DNA from: Motilibacter deserti
GTDB taxonomy: Bacteria; Actinomycetota; Actinomycetes; Motilibacterales; Motilibacteraceae
Assembly (NCBI RefSeq): GCF_011250635.1
Contig: NZ_JAANNP010000001.1
Location: forward strand, 714,933 to 778,932
Length of the DNA stretch: 64,000 nt
Reading direction: 5' to 3'
This document shows, one piece after another, positions 1-8,899 of this stretch (within the stretch, counting starts at the first letter, position 1; every line of letters begins with the position of its first letter). The notes under the pieces are model-generated. The model saw nothing but the letters and a program-made list of their open reading frames with translations, searched no databases and was not told the DNA's origin. A program made the translations under genes and the position numbers.

Positions 1-2
1 CG

Positions 3-1094
3 TCAGGCCCCCAGCGCGGTCGGCTCGGCGGCGGGGGCCTCGAGCAGGCTCAGGACCGCGGCGTCGAAGCGTGGCCAGAAGCGCCCTTGCGGCTCGTCCA
101 GCCCCATGCGGGCGGGCGTGTCGAGGAAGTGCCACCGTCCGCGGGCGCGCAGCTGCGCGTCGACGAACTCGGCCACGACCGGTGTCGGATAGACGTTGAC
201 GTCCGTGAACACCGCCGCGCCATCATCGGCGCGGCGTACGAAGTCCACGCAGAACCAGTCCAGTCCCAGCTCGCGCCCGATCGTTCTCACCTGCTGCTGC
301 TCCTGCTCGCTCATCTCGAAGACGGGCTCGTGCCCGGCCAACGTGCCCAGCCCTGCTTCCCACCCGGTGCTGACGATGACGTCCGTCGCGTGGACCACCC
401 CGAGGAAGTGGAACGCGCGGTAGCGCCGGTGCAGCCCGTCCGCCCCGCGGGCGTCGACGTAGCCGAACGCGCGGTGCCCGGCGGGCAGCGGCCCGTCCAG
501 CCGGCGCAGCTCCTTGCGGCTCGTCTGTCCCGGTCCCTTCACCACGACGAGGTCTCCCTCGCGCGGCTCCGGGTCGGGCACACTCACGCCGGCGTCCCGC
601 AGCCGGGCGAACGTGTCAGGGCGATGGTAGGCGTCGTGGTTCTCGAGCCGGTTCAGGACCGGCACGTCGTGGCCGACCCTGCTCAGCGATTCACGTATCG
701 CCGTTCGCACGTGCAGCGGCACCGGGTCCTGGGTCTGCACCCACACGACGTCCGCCCGCTCCGGCTCGTCGTCCACGACGGCGTGCACCACGCTGCTGTG
801 CTCGTTGATCCAGTACGCGGTCACCGGCCCGAAGCTCGCCCCCGCCACAGGCCCCTCCAGCAGGCACAGGCGCACCGGGCGGCCCGCCCGGGCGTGCCGG
901 CGCCGGCGCAGCGCGGTCAGCGGGCCCGGGGCGTACCCGATGCGGCCGGGCGGGGTGCCGGTCGCGAGCCAGGCCAGCGGCTGCAGCGGCGAGGCCCAGC
1001 GCCGGAGCCGCCACCCGGGACGGTTGTCGAGCCAGCGGTCCCAGGGGGCGGGGAGCCGGGTGTCGCGTACGAGCTCCTGCCACACCCAGTGCAC
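3..1094 (-). CDS. ATP-grasp-like protein of unknown substrate
   Basis: This 363-residue protein is not one I can name. Its C-terminal half looks like an ATP-grasp fold: a nucleotide-binding lysine in VVVKGPG (about residue 186), a YRAFHFLG strand near 225-232, and a late metal-binding pattern with Asp284, Asp298 and Asn300 (TDVNVYP). ATP-grasp enzymes join a carboxylate to an amine or thiol through an acyl-phosphate. The first 140 residues are rich in Arg and Trp and show no domain I recognise. The stop lies 3 bases inside the window, so the gene is complete. It is 21 bp downstream of the permease on the same strand and may be co-transcribed with it. The ATP-grasp assignment is an inference from motifs; the substrate is unknown. 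Confidence 0.6.
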   Translation of the reverse strand: MHWVWQELVRDTRLPAPWDRWLDNRPGWRLRRWASPLQPLAWLATGTPPGRIGYAPGPLTALRRRRHARAGRPVRLCLLEGPVAGASFGPVTAYWINEHSSVVHAVVDDEPERADVVWVQTQDPVPLHVRTAIRESLSRVGHDVPVLNRLENHDAYHRPDTFARLRDAGVSVPDPEPREGDLVVVKGPGQTSRKELRRLDGPLPAGHRAFGYVDARGADGLHRRYRAFHFLGVVHATDVIVSTGWEAGLGTLAGHEPVFEMSEQEQQQVRTIGRELGLDWFCVDFVRRADDGAAVFTDVNVYPTPVVAEFVDAQLRARGRWHFLDTPARMGLDEPQGRFWPRFDAAVLSLLEAPAAEPTALGA

Positions 1095-1115
1095 CGCGCC
1101 TCCTGAACCGTCCGC

Positions 1116-2468
1116 TCAGCGTCGGTCCGACGTGAGGTCTGCAGGCATTTTCGCCGCTGCAGCCTGGTGGCGCGCGCGGGCTCCCGCGATCGCGCCCAGC
1201 GCGAGGCCCGCGGCGAGCAGCAGGAGGCCGCGCAGCCACACCTCGCCGTCGATCTGGGTGAACAGCACGACGCAGGAGAGGATGGCCAGCACGGGGAGCG
1301 CGGTCGGCGTGCGGTAGTGGTCCGCGGCCGCGTCGGGCCCAGGGCGGCGGCGCAGGACGAGCACCGCGAGGTTCACGCCGACGAAGACGATCAGCAGCAT
1401 GAGCACCAGCGTCGAGGCCAGGGTGGCGACGTCGCCGGTGAGCGCCAGCAGGATCGACAACACGCTGGTGGCGGCGATCGCGACCCACGGGGTGCCGCGC
1501 CCGGGCAGCACGCGGGCCAGCGCTCCCGGCAGCAGGCCGTCGCGGGCCATCCCGTAGGCGAGCCGCGAGGACATGATCCCCGTGAGCAGGGCGCCGTTGG
1601 CCACGGCAACGAGGGCGATGGCGCTGAACAGCTTCTCCGGCACGCCGCCGGCCTCGCGCACCACCTCGAGCAGCGGGCCGCTGGACTCGACGAGCGTCTC
1701 CGTCGGCACGACGGCGCTGGCCGCCAGCCCGACGAGCAGGTAGACCAGGCCCGCCACCAGCAGGGCGCCGAAGAGCGCCCGCGGGTAGGACCGGCGCGGG
1801 TCCTTCGTCTCCTCGGCGATGTTGACCGAGGTCTCGAAGCCGACGAACGAGTAGAACGCGAGGACCGAAGCGCTCAGCAGCCCGGCCGCGACGCCGTGCT
1901 CGGACGTCCCGAGGTCCGTCAGCCGCGCGTAGTCCGCGTCGCCGCGCAGCGCCACCCAGACGCCGAGCACGATCACGAGCACCAGCCCGCCGACCTCGAT
2001 GAGCGTGGCCACGGTGTTGGCCCGCAGCGACTCCTTGATGCCGCGCGCGTTCAGCAGCGCGAGGGCGACGAGGAACACCACGGCCACGCCCGCGACCGGC
2101 AGGTCCACGAACTCGGTGAGGTAGTCGCCGCCGAAGCCGCGCGCCAGCGCCGCGACCGACACGATGCCCGCGGCGAGCATGCAGAAGCCGACCACGAACC
2201 CGACGAACGGGCCGAAGGCGCGCGTCGTGTAGTGGGAGGCGCCGCCGGCACGGGGGTACGTCGTGGCGAGCTCGGCGTAGGAGCTGGCCGTCAGCATCGC
2301 CAGCGCGAGCGCGATGATCAGCGGCAGCCACACCGCGCCGCCCGCCTCCCCCGCGACCTCGCCGACCAGGACGTACACCCCGGCCCCGAGGACGTCCCCG
2401 AGGATGAACAGGAACAACAGCGGTGTCGTCACCGCCCGCCGGAGGCCCGGCCCGCTCGACTCACTCAC
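1116..2468 (-). CDS. APC-family amino acid/polyamine permease
   Basis: This 450-residue integral membrane protein has about 12 hydrophobic segments. Near the N-terminus it carries the APC signature GDVLGAGVYVLVGEVAG (residues about 24-40), the unwound TM1 substrate-binding element. The stretch FYSFVGFETSVNIAEETKDPRR (about 205-226) is the conserved TM6-loop region of amino acid/cation transporters. Length is normal for the family. It probably imports or exchanges an amino acid or polyamine across the cytoplasmic membrane; the substrate cannot be read from sequence. It diverges from the carbonic anhydrase gene over an 85-bp gap that contains a short GC-rich palindrome (2511-2524). Confidence 0.88.
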   Translation of the reverse strand: MSESSGPGLRRAVTTPLLFLFILGDVLGAGVYVLVGEVAGEAGGAVWLPLIIALALAMLTASSYAELATTYPRAGGASHYTTRAFGPFVGFVVGFCMLAAGIVSVAALARGFGGDYLTEFVDLPVAGVAVVFLVALALLNARGIKESLRANTVATLIEVGGLVLVIVLGVWVALRGDADYARLTDLGTSEHGVAAGLLSASVLAFYSFVGFETSVNIAEETKDPRRSYPRALFGALLVAGLVYLLVGLAASAVVPTETLVESSGPLLEVVREAGGVPEKLFSAIALVAVANGALLTGIMSSRLAYGMARDGLLPGALARVLPGRGTPWVAIAATSVLSILLALTGDVATLASTLVLMLLIVFVGVNLAVLVLRRRPGPDAAADHYRTPTALPVLAILSCVVLFTQIDGEVWLRGLLLLAAGLALGAIAGARARHQAAAAKMPADLTSDRR

Positions 2469-2553
2469 GGAGCGGTTCGTGCCGCAGGGACGGGCCCGTC
2501 AAACAACGGTGCCCCGCGCGGGGCGCTCCGGAGCCCTTGGCAGGATCAGGGGC

Positions 2554-3051
2554 GTGAACGCCTTCGACGACGTGCTCGCGGCCAACACCGACTACCAGAA
2601 GACCTTCGTCGACCCGGGGCTGCCCGGTCGCGCGGCGAAGGGGCTCGCGGTCGTGACGTGCATGGACTCGCGCATCGACCCGCTCGGCATGCTCGGCCTC
2701 TCCCCCGGCGACGCCAAGATCCTGCGCACGGCCGGGGCGCGCGTCACCGACGACGTGCTGCGCAGCCTCGTGCTCGCGCACTACCTGCTCGGCGTCGACC
2801 GGGTCATGGTGCTCGCCCACACCGACTGCGGCATGGCGAAGGCGCGCGACGAGGACGTCCACGCGGCCGTCCAGCAGCAGGCCGGGATCGACAGCCGAAG
2901 CCTGGACTTCCGGACGATCTCGGACCAGGAGGCCACCCTGCGCCACGACGTGCAGCGGGTGCGCAGCTCGCCCTACCTGCCGAAGGGGATGCCCGTCGTC
3001 GGCGGGGTCTACGACGTACGCAGCGGCGCGGTGACGGTCACCGTCCCCTGA
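2554..3051 (+). CDS. beta-class carbonic anhydrase (small, Rv1284-like)
   Basis: This 165-residue protein interconverts CO2 and bicarbonate in the cytoplasm. All beta-class zinc-site residues are visible: CMDSR gives Cys36, Asp38 and Arg40, and HTDCGM gives His89 and Cys92. The short length and the YQKTF start resemble the small actinobacterial Cab type of M. tuberculosis Rv1284. I chose the GTG at 2554 because the reading frame upstream does not look coding and the family starts about here. It is divergent from the permease and convergent with the racemase, with only 7 bp between their stop codons. Confidence 0.9.
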   Translation: MNAFDDVLAANTDYQKTFVDPGLPGRAAKGLAVVTCMDSRIDPLGMLGLSPGDAKILRTAGARVTDDVLRSLVLAHYLLGVDRVMVLAHTDCGMAKARDEDVHAAVQQQAGIDSRSLDFRTISDQEATLRHDVQRVRSSPYLPKGMPVVGGVYDVRSGAVTVTVP

Positions 3052-3058
3052 GCAGGAG

Positions 3059-3766
3059 TCAGGGCGCCAGCGCGGCGTCGACCGCCGCCTCGACGTGCAG
3101 CCGCGTGGTCGGGAAGACGGGCACCGGGCTGTCGGCCTGCCCGACGAGCAGCTCGATCTCGGTGCAGCCGAGGATGACGCCCTCGGCGCCCGCCTCGACG
3201 AGCCGGCCGATCACCTCGCGGTAGGCCTGCCGGGACTCCTCGCGGACGACGCCCTGGCAGAGCTCGTCGTAGATGACGCGGTGGACCACGGCCCGGTCGG
3301 CCTCGCCGGGGACGAGCACGTCGAGCCCGTGCGAGGCGAGCCGGTCGCGGTAGAAGCTCTGCTCCATGGTGAAACCGGTGCCCAGCAGGCCCACCCGCTC
3401 GAGCCCGGCCGCGCGCACCGCACGGGCCGTGGTGTCGCAGAGGTGGAGCAGCGGGATCCCGACCGCGGCCTGCACCTCGTCGGCGACCTTGTGCATGGTG
3501 TTGGTGCAGAGCAGGAGCACCTCGGCCCCGGCGGCCTCGACCCCCTTGGCCAGGCCGGCGAGCACCTGCCCGGCCTCGTCCCACTCCCCCGCGGCCTGCA
3601 GTCGCTCGATGTCGGCGAAGTCCACCGACGAGAGCACCACTCGGGCCGAGTGCAGGCCGCCGAGCCGCTCCCGGACGAGCTCGTTGAGCAGGCGGTAGTA
3701 CTCGGCCGAGCTCTCCCAGCTCATGCCGCCGAGCAGGCCGATCACGCGAGGGGTCGGGGTCGTCAT
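3059..3766 (-). CDS. aspartate/glutamate racemase family protein
   Basis: This 235-residue protein belongs to the PLP-independent Asp/Glu racemase superfamily. Both catalytic cysteines are present: Cys87 in LLCTNTMHK and Cys201 in LGCTEIELL. The N-terminal GLLGGMSWESS motif is typical of the aspartate racemase subgroup (YgeA/RacD type). It probably epimerises a small acidic amino acid by two-base proton transfer. The ATG at 3766 is preferred over an upstream in-frame start at 3877 because the extra 37 residues are not family-like and overlap the next gene's promoter region. It is divergent from the pterin dehydratase-like gene, 43 bp away. Confidence 0.88.
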   Translation of the reverse strand: MTTPTPRVIGLLGGMSWESSAEYYRLLNELVRERLGGLHSARVVLSSVDFADIERLQAAGEWDEAGQVLAGLAKGVEAAGAEVLLLCTNTMHKVADEVQAAVGIPLLHLCDTTARAVRAAGLERVGLLGTGFTMEQSFYRDRLASHGLDVLVPGEADRAVVHRVIYDELCQGVVREESRQAYREVIGRLVEAGAEGVILGCTEIELLVGQADSPVPVFPTTRLHVEAAVDAALAP

Positions 3767-3809
3767 GGCGCCAGCCTGGCAGAGCCCCGTCGGCCTACGC
3801 TCGGGCTTT

Positions 3810-4085
3810 ATGGCGGACCTGACTGCGGACGACGTGGCGAAGGCACTCGAGCGGCTGCCCGGCTGGTCGGGGAGCACCCAGCGGATCGAGCGGACCGTGC
3901 CCGCTCTCCCGGGCGGCGTGCTCGCCCAGGTGCACGCGGCCGAGGAGGAGCTGGACCATCACGCGGTGGTCGACGAGGGGCCGGGCGGGACGACCTTCAG
4001 CGTGTGGACCCACTCGCGCGGCTGCGTGACCGACCGCGACGTGGAGCTGGCCCTGCGCATCAACGCGCTGCTCGAGCGCGCCTGA
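3810..4085 (+). CDS. 4a-hydroxytetrahydrobiopterin dehydratase-like (PCD) protein
   Basis: This 91-residue protein matches the size of pterin-4a-carbinolamine dehydratase, which dehydrates 4a-hydroxytetrahydropterin after aromatic amino acid hydroxylation. The core pattern is visible: EEELDHHAVVD with the paired His50-His51, then WTHSRGCVTDRDVELA with the third histidine. The usual Pro after the His pair is replaced by Ala, and the middle strand is shortened, so it may be a divergent member without classical activity. No aromatic amino acid hydroxylase gene lies nearby. Its last 26 bp overlap the 3' end of the convergent GH88 gene. Confidence 0.8.
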   Translation: MADLTADDVAKALERLPGWSGSTQRIERTVPALPGGVLAQVHAAEEELDHHAVVDEGPGGTTFSVWTHSRGCVTDRDVELALRINALLERA

Positions 4086-5307
4086 GCCCGACGAGCGCCT
4101 CCAGCAGGTAGTAGTCGCCCCAGATGAAGGCGCCGACGTCGTCGCCGTTGCGGTAGACCTGCCGGCGCAGCACGGACGGGCCGCCCGTGCGCACAGTCGT
4201 GTAGGCCGGCGAGGTGAGCGCCGTGAGGCCGGCGAGCGCGCTCGCCCGGTAGCGCGCGCCCCGGCGCCGGTCGGGCTCGAGGCGGCCCAGCTCGAGCAGG
4301 CCCGCGGCCGCGACCGCCCCGGCCGAGGCGTCCTTCGGCGCGCCGCGCGGGGCGTCGAAGTCCCACGGCGGCACGCAGTCGGCCGGCAGGTGGGCGACCC
4401 ACCAGTCGGCGGCCCTGCGAGCGGCCTCGCGCAGCGCCGGGTCGCCGGTCTCGCGCCACGCCGTCGTCAGCCCGTGCACCGCCCACGCCTGCCCGCGCGC
4501 CCAGGTCGAGGAGTCGGAGAGCCCTTGGGCCGACCAGCGCCGCAGCACCCGCCCCGTCCCCCGGTCCAGGTCCACCACGTGCCAGGTCGACCCGTCCGGC
4601 CGCAGGTGGGTGCGCGTGAGCGTCCGCGCGTGCGTTCGGGCGATCCTGCTCAGCCGGGCGTCCCCCGACGTACGGGCGGCGTCGAACATCACCTCGAGGT
4701 TCATCAGGCTGTCCACGATGACGCGGGCCACCGCGGGATCCTCGGCCTTCCAGGACCAGTTGGCCCCGACGGCGGGGACGAAGTGCCGCGCCAGCGAGCG
4801 GGCCGCGGTCAGCTCCGCCCTGCCGTACGCCGCGCGGCCCGTCAGCCGCCGGCCCTGCCCCGCGCTGCTGCCGAGCATGAACCCGACGTCGTGGCTGGTG
4901 CTGCCGGCCTGCCCGAGCAGCCCGGCGGTCCAGCGCTCGGCGCGGGCGCGCAGGCGCCGGTCGCCGGTCAGCTCGTAGGCCAGCCAGAGCGCGCCCGGGT
5001 AGAAGCCGGCCGTCCAGTCCGAGGCCCTGCCCCGCTGCCAGTGCCGGTCCCCCGGGTACGCGGCCTTCGGGTAGCGGGAGTACGGCGCCACGTCGGCGGC
5101 GACGAGCCGGCGGCGCGCGAGCGCGACCGTGGCCGCCGCCTGCCGCTGCAGCCGGGAACTGTCGCGGACGGGGGCGCAGCTCGCGCCGGTGTCCGCCGCT
5201 GCGGGCGCGGGAGCCGGCAGGCCGAGGGCCGGGGCGGCCGCGGCAGGCACGCCGGAGGCCAGGAAGGCCGCCGCGACGGCAAGGGCGAGGGCGCGACGGG
5301 AGCTCAT
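4060..5307 (-). CDS. secreted GH88-family unsaturated glucuronyl hydrolase
   Basis: This 415-residue protein has a Sec signal peptide (MSSRR, a hydrophobic Ala/Leu core, cleavage near AAAAP about residue 26). The mature part resembles glycoside hydrolase family 88, which removes the 4,5-unsaturated uronic acid that polysaccharide lyases leave on oligosaccharides. Visible motifs are DWTAGFYPGALWLAYELTGD (about 97-116), STSHDVGFML (Asp140, equivalent to the catalytic Asp149 of Bacillus UGL), STWARGQAW, and the C-terminal GDYYLLEAL. The ATG at 5307 is chosen because the signal peptide begins there. It lies 65 bp downstream of a sulfatase on the same strand, which suggests joint attack on a sulfated uronic-acid glycan. 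The substrate is inferred. Confidence 0.85.
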   Translation of the reverse strand: MSSRRALALAVAAAFLASGVPAAAAPALGLPAPAPAAADTGASCAPVRDSSRLQRQAAATVALARRRLVAADVAPYSRYPKAAYPGDRHWQRGRASDWTAGFYPGALWLAYELTGDRRLRARAERWTAGLLGQAGSTSHDVGFMLGSSAGQGRRLTGRAAYGRAELTAARSLARHFVPAVGANWSWKAEDPAVARVIVDSLMNLEVMFDAARTSGDARLSRIARTHARTLTRTHLRPDGSTWHVVDLDRGTGRVLRRWSAQGLSDSSTWARGQAWAVHGLTTAWRETGDPALREAARRAADWWVAHLPADCVPPWDFDAPRGAPKDASAGAVAAAGLLELGRLEPDRRRGARYRASALAGLTALTSPAYTTVRTGGPSVLRRQVYRNGDDVGAFIWGDYYLLEALVGLRRARAAR

Positions 5308-5372
5308 CACCCCCGAGTCTGCCCGCCGGGGCCCGCGAGTCCCCCATGGGCCGCAGTCCGGCCGCGGAGCCC

Positions 5373-6905
5373 TCAGACCCCGCCGACGCGCGGCGGCACC
5401 CGCCACATCGACAGCGGGGGCACCACGCGCCGGAGCGCCTCGAGGTGCTCGGCCTTGGCCTTGCGCACGTCCGGGTCGTCCCAGAGGTTGGCCAGCTCGC
5501 CGCCGCCGGCGTCGTAGAGCTCGCCCACCTCGTCCTCGCGGCCGGCGTAGACGCCGCCGAGGTACTCGGTGACCTTCCAGCTGTCCGTCACGATCGTCGC
5601 GGAGGCGAGCAGGCGCGGGTCGTCGAGGTACTCGAGCACGACCGACTCCCGGACTCGCCGTTCCCCGCGCCACTGCGGCAGCAGGTCGTGGCCGTCGTCC
5701 ATGGTCGCCGGGACCGGCGCGCCGGCGGCGGTCAGCAGCGTGGGCGCGAGGTCGGTCAGGCTCACGAGGCCGTCGTCGACGCGGCCGCCGCAGATGCCGC
5801 CGGCCGGCCAGCGGACGAGCAGCGGGATGGCGGTGCTCTCCTCGTAGGAGAACGGCCCCTTCATCCAGAGGCCGTGGGCGCCGCCGAGCTCGCCGTGGTC
5901 GCTGGTGAAGACCACGATCGTGTCCTCGGCGATGCCGAGCCGGTCCAGCTCCTCCAGCAGCTGCCCGACGCAGGAGTCGATCTGCTCGATCGCGTAGTGG
6001 TAGCGGCTCAGCGTCGCCCGCGCCCACTCCTCGTCGACGGCACGGAAGTCCTGCCCGTGGCACTGCCCCGGCATGGGGAAGCCGGGATCGAGGACGTAGC
6101 CCTCCTCGCGCAGCCGCCCCTCGCGGGCTGCCCGGTAGTGCGGTGGCTTGTCCTCGTGCTCGCCAGCGACGTACGCCGGCGGCACGACGTCAGGTCGGTC
6201 GACGTCGGCGCCGCGCGGGGCGACGAACGGGTGGTGGGGGCCCTGGTAGTTGACCGAGAGGAAGAACGGCTGGTCGGACGCGGCGAGGTCGCGCATGTGC
6301 GCGATCGCGCGCTCGGTCGCCCAGCTGCTGTCGTAGAGCTCGGGCGGCAGGTCCCAGTCGAACGCGGCGACCTGGCCATCCCCGACGACGGGCTCGAGCC
6401 GGGTCATGCCGTCGATCTCGACGTCGGTGAAGCCCTTGTCGTAGAGCCAGAGCCGGTAGTGCCCGCTCGCGCCCCACGAGCCGTGGCCGAAGCTCAGCTC
6501 GACCTCGTCGTAGCCGGCGTAGGAGCCGGTGTGCGCACCCCAGCGTGCCGTCGCCCCGCGCTGCAGCTCCGGGCTGTCCGGGCCCTGCCACGAGGACAGG
6601 TGGCTCTTGCCGATCAGCCGGGTGGCGTAGCCGGCCGCGCTCAGGGAGCCGGGCAGGCTCGGGTTGCCCTCGGGCAGGTCGACACCGACCGAGTAGGCGC
6701 CGTGCGCGTGCGGCAGCCGCCCGGTGTGCAGGCTGGCGCGCGAGGGGGTGCAGGTCGGCTGGCCGTACGCCCGGGTGGCCCGCAGCCCCGTGGCGGCGAG
6801 CGCGTCCAGGTGCGGGGTGCGCAACCCGGCCCGACCGGCGCAGCCGAGCGCGTCGCGCTGGTGCTGGTCATCGACGATGAGCAGGATGTTGGGGCGGCGG
6901 GTCAC
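5373..6905 (-). CDS. type I sulfatase (formylglycine-dependent)
   Basis: This 510-residue protein belongs to the alkaline phosphatase-like sulfatases. The N-terminal NILLIVDDQ carries the two metal-binding aspartates (Asp12, Asp13). The signature CTPSRASLHTG starts at Cys52, the residue converted to formylglycine, and matches the C-x-P-S-R pattern. IGKSHLSSW (about 98-106) and the later VFTSDHGE carry further active-site Lys, His and Asp. It hydrolyses a sulfate ester, with iduronate- or choline-sulfatase-like relatives. No signal peptide is visible, so it may act in the cytoplasm on imported sulfated oligosaccharide. It is probably co-transcribed with the GH88 gene. A formylglycine-generating enzyme is not in this window. 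Confidence 0.92.
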   Translation of the reverse strand: MTRRPNILLIVDDQHQRDALGCAGRAGLRTPHLDALAATGLRATRAYGQPTCTPSRASLHTGRLPHAHGAYSVGVDLPEGNPSLPGSLSAAGYATRLIGKSHLSSWQGPDSPELQRGATARWGAHTGSYAGYDEVELSFGHGSWGASGHYRLWLYDKGFTDVEIDGMTRLEPVVGDGQVAAFDWDLPPELYDSSWATERAIAHMRDLAASDQPFFLSVNYQGPHHPFVAPRGADVDRPDVVPPAYVAGEHEDKPPHYRAAREGRLREEGYVLDPGFPMPGQCHGQDFRAVDEEWARATLSRYHYAIEQIDSCVGQLLEELDRLGIAEDTIVVFTSDHGELGGAHGLWMKGPFSYEESTAIPLLVRWPAGGICGGRVDDGLVSLTDLAPTLLTAAGAPVPATMDDGHDLLPQWRGERRVRESVVLEYLDDPRLLASATIVTDSWKVTEYLGGVYAGREDEVGELYDAGGGELANLWDDPDVRKAKAEHLEALRRVVPPLSMWRVPPRVGGV

Positions 6906-7162
6906 GAGAAGCTCCGGGGCGATCGGTTGCGGTGCTGTCCCTGGCAGGTGCGCGGCGGCGCGCTCAGCGGCGACAACACGAGGCCCACGGCAGGCACGGC
7001 TCAGCCTCGACGCGAGGCCGGAGCATTCCTAGTGCCATGGTAGGGATGGTAGTAGCCGTCCAGGGCGCTTGGCAAACGCCGGGACGGCGCCCGGACGCGC
7101 GCCCGCCCGGTTGGGGACGGCCTGCAGGCGTGAGACACCGCTGGATGGAGCAGGCTGCTCTT

Positions 7163-8899
7163 GTGAGCCACAGTGCGGACGAGCCGGCGGCCGGCGGCGG
7201 CCTGCTCCCCCGTCTCGGCGCGCTCCGGGCCGCGCTCGACGAGGTCGACCTCCCGCTCGAGCTGCCGGGCGCCGACGCCGTGCGCGCCGAGGCCCGGGCG
7301 CTGGCCGGCCAGCTCGACGACTACGTGCTGCCGCGGTTGCGCAGCATCGAGGCCCCGCTGCTCGTCGTCGTCGGCGGCTCGACCGGCGCGGGCAAGTCCA
7401 CGCTGCTCAACTCGCTCGTGCGGGCGCGGGTGTCCGCCTCGGGGGTGCTCCGGCCCACGACCCGGGCCCCCGTGCTCGCTCACGCACCGGCCGACGCGGC
7501 GTGGTTCACCGGCCCTCGCGTGCTGCCCGGGCTCCCGCGGGAGACCGGCCAGCCGGGCTCGCCCGGGTCGCCCGGCAGCCTCGCCCTGGTCGCCAGCCCT
7601 GCCGTGCCCGCCGGGCTGGCGCTCCTCGACGCCCCCGACATCGACTCCGTCGTCAGCGCCAACCGCGAGCTCGCGGCGCAGCTGCTCGCTGCGGCGGACC
7701 TGTGGGTCTTCGTCACGACGGCCGCGAGATACGCCGACGCCGTGCCGTGGTCGCTGTTGCGCGAGGCGTCCGGGCGCAGCGCGGCCGTGGCGGTCGTGCT
7801 CGACCGGGTGCCGCCCGAGGCGCAGCAGGAGGTGGCCGAGCACCTCGCGGCCATGCTCCGCGACGAGGGGCTCGGCGACGCGCCGCTGTTCGTGATCGCC
7901 GAGGGCGGCGTACACGACGGGCTGCTCGACGAGGACGCCGTCGCTCCGGTGCGCGGCTGGCTGCACGAGCTGGCCGGCGACGCCGCCGCCCGCGCCGCCG
8001 TGGTGCGCCGCACGCTGCACGGCGCGCTGGCCGCCTACCCTGAGCGCGTGGGCAGGCTCGCGACCGGCCTCGCGGCGCAGGCCGCGGCCGGGGAGGCGCT
8101 GCAAGCGGCCGCCGCCGAGCCGTATGCCGCCGCCACCGACCGCGTCGACGCCGCGCTCGAGGACGGGTCCCTGCTCCGTGGGGAGGTCCTCGCGCGCTGG
8201 CAGGAGATCGTCGGGACCGGAGAGCTGCTGCGCCACCTGGAGTCCCGGCTCGGCCGGGTCCGCGACCGGGTCGTCGCCGCGGTGCGCGGACGGCCGGCCC
8301 CGGGCGAGGAGCTGACGGTCGCGCTGGAGTCCGGCGTCGAGGCGCTGGTGCTCGCCGAGGCCGACCGCGCCGCCGAGCAGGCTGTTGCCGCCTGGCGGGC
8401 CCAGCCCGGCGGCGCCCAGCTGCTCGAGGCGGCGGGCCCGGGCCTGGGGCACGCCTCCGCGCAGCTGCGCCCGGCCGCCCAACGGACGGTCCGCGAGTGG
8501 CAGGGCGGGCTGCTCGAGCTGGTGCGCGAGGAGGGCGCCGGGCGCAAGGCGACCGCGCGCGTCCTGTCCTACGGCGTCAACGGGGCCGGGCTGGTCGTCA
8601 TGGTGGCGGTGTTCGCGTCCACCGGCGGGCTCACGGGCGGGGAGCTGCTCGTCGCCAGCGGCACGTCCGTCGTCGGGCAGAAGCTGCTCGAGGCGCTGCT
8701 CGGGGACGAGGCCGTCCGCCGGCTGGCGGCCAAGGCCCGCGCCGACCTCCGCTCCCGGCTGGACTCCCTGCTCGAGGGCGAGCGCGAGCGGTTCACCGCG
8801 TTGGTGCCCGAGGGGCTGGGCGAGCGGGGCGCGACCGTGGCCGAACGGCTGCGGGGCGAGGCCGCCGCCGTGGCGCGCGAGCTGCGGAGCGCGCGGTGA
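7163..8899 (+). CDS. membrane-associated dynamin/YfjP-like GTPase, first of a pair
   Basis: This protein of about 578 residues has a P-loop VGGSTGAGKST (about 70-80) and a G3-type DAPDID (about 156-161). The expected NKxD specificity motif is degenerate (VVLDRVP). A hydrophobic stretch near residues 470-505 (VNGAGLVVMVAVFAS and following) and long Ala/Glu/Arg-rich helices flank it, as in actinobacterial large GTPases. The role is unknown; membrane remodelling or septum functions are known for related dynamin-like proteins. The GTG at 7163 has GGAG 12 bases upstream; an ATG at 7145 is in frame and equally possible. It overlaps the second GTPase by 4 bp (GTGA), so the two are probably translated together and may form a heteromer. 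Confidence 0.8.
   Translation: MSHSADEPAAGGGLLPRLGALRAALDEVDLPLELPGADAVRAEARALAGQLDDYVLPRLRSIEAPLLVVVGGSTGAGKSTLLNSLVRARVSASGVLRPTTRAPVLAHAPADAAWFTGPRVLPGLPRETGQPGSPGSPGSLALVASPAVPAGLALLDAPDIDSVVSANRELAAQLLAAADLWVFVTTAARYADAVPWSLLREASGRSAAVAVVLDRVPPEAQQEVAEHLAAMLRDEGLGDAPLFVIAEGGVHDGLLDEDAVAPVRGWLHELAGDAAARAAVVRRTLHGALAAYPERVGRLATGLAAQAAAGEALQAAAAEPYAAATDRVDAALEDGSLLRGEVLARWQEIVGTGELLRHLESRLGRVRDRVVAAVRGRPAPGEELTVALESGVEALVLAEADRAAEQAVAAWRAQPGGAQLLEAAGPGLGHASAQLRPAAQRTVREWQGGLLELVREEGAGRKATARVLSYGVNGAGLVVMVAVFASTGGLTGGELLVASGTSVVGQKLLEALLGDEAVRRLAAKARADLRSRLDSLLEGERERFTALVPEGLGERGATVAERLRGEAAAVARELRSAR

Noticed and set aside
2511-2524. Palindrome GCCCCGCGCGGGGC between the permease and carbonic anhydrase genes
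   Set aside because: Short perfect GC palindromes are expected by chance at this base composition, and nothing links it to a regulator.
7037-7052. Direct repeat ATGGTAG-GG-ATGGTAG between the sulfatase and GTPase genes
   Set aside because: It is only 7 bp per unit with no second copy elsewhere in the window, so there is not enough support to call it an operator.
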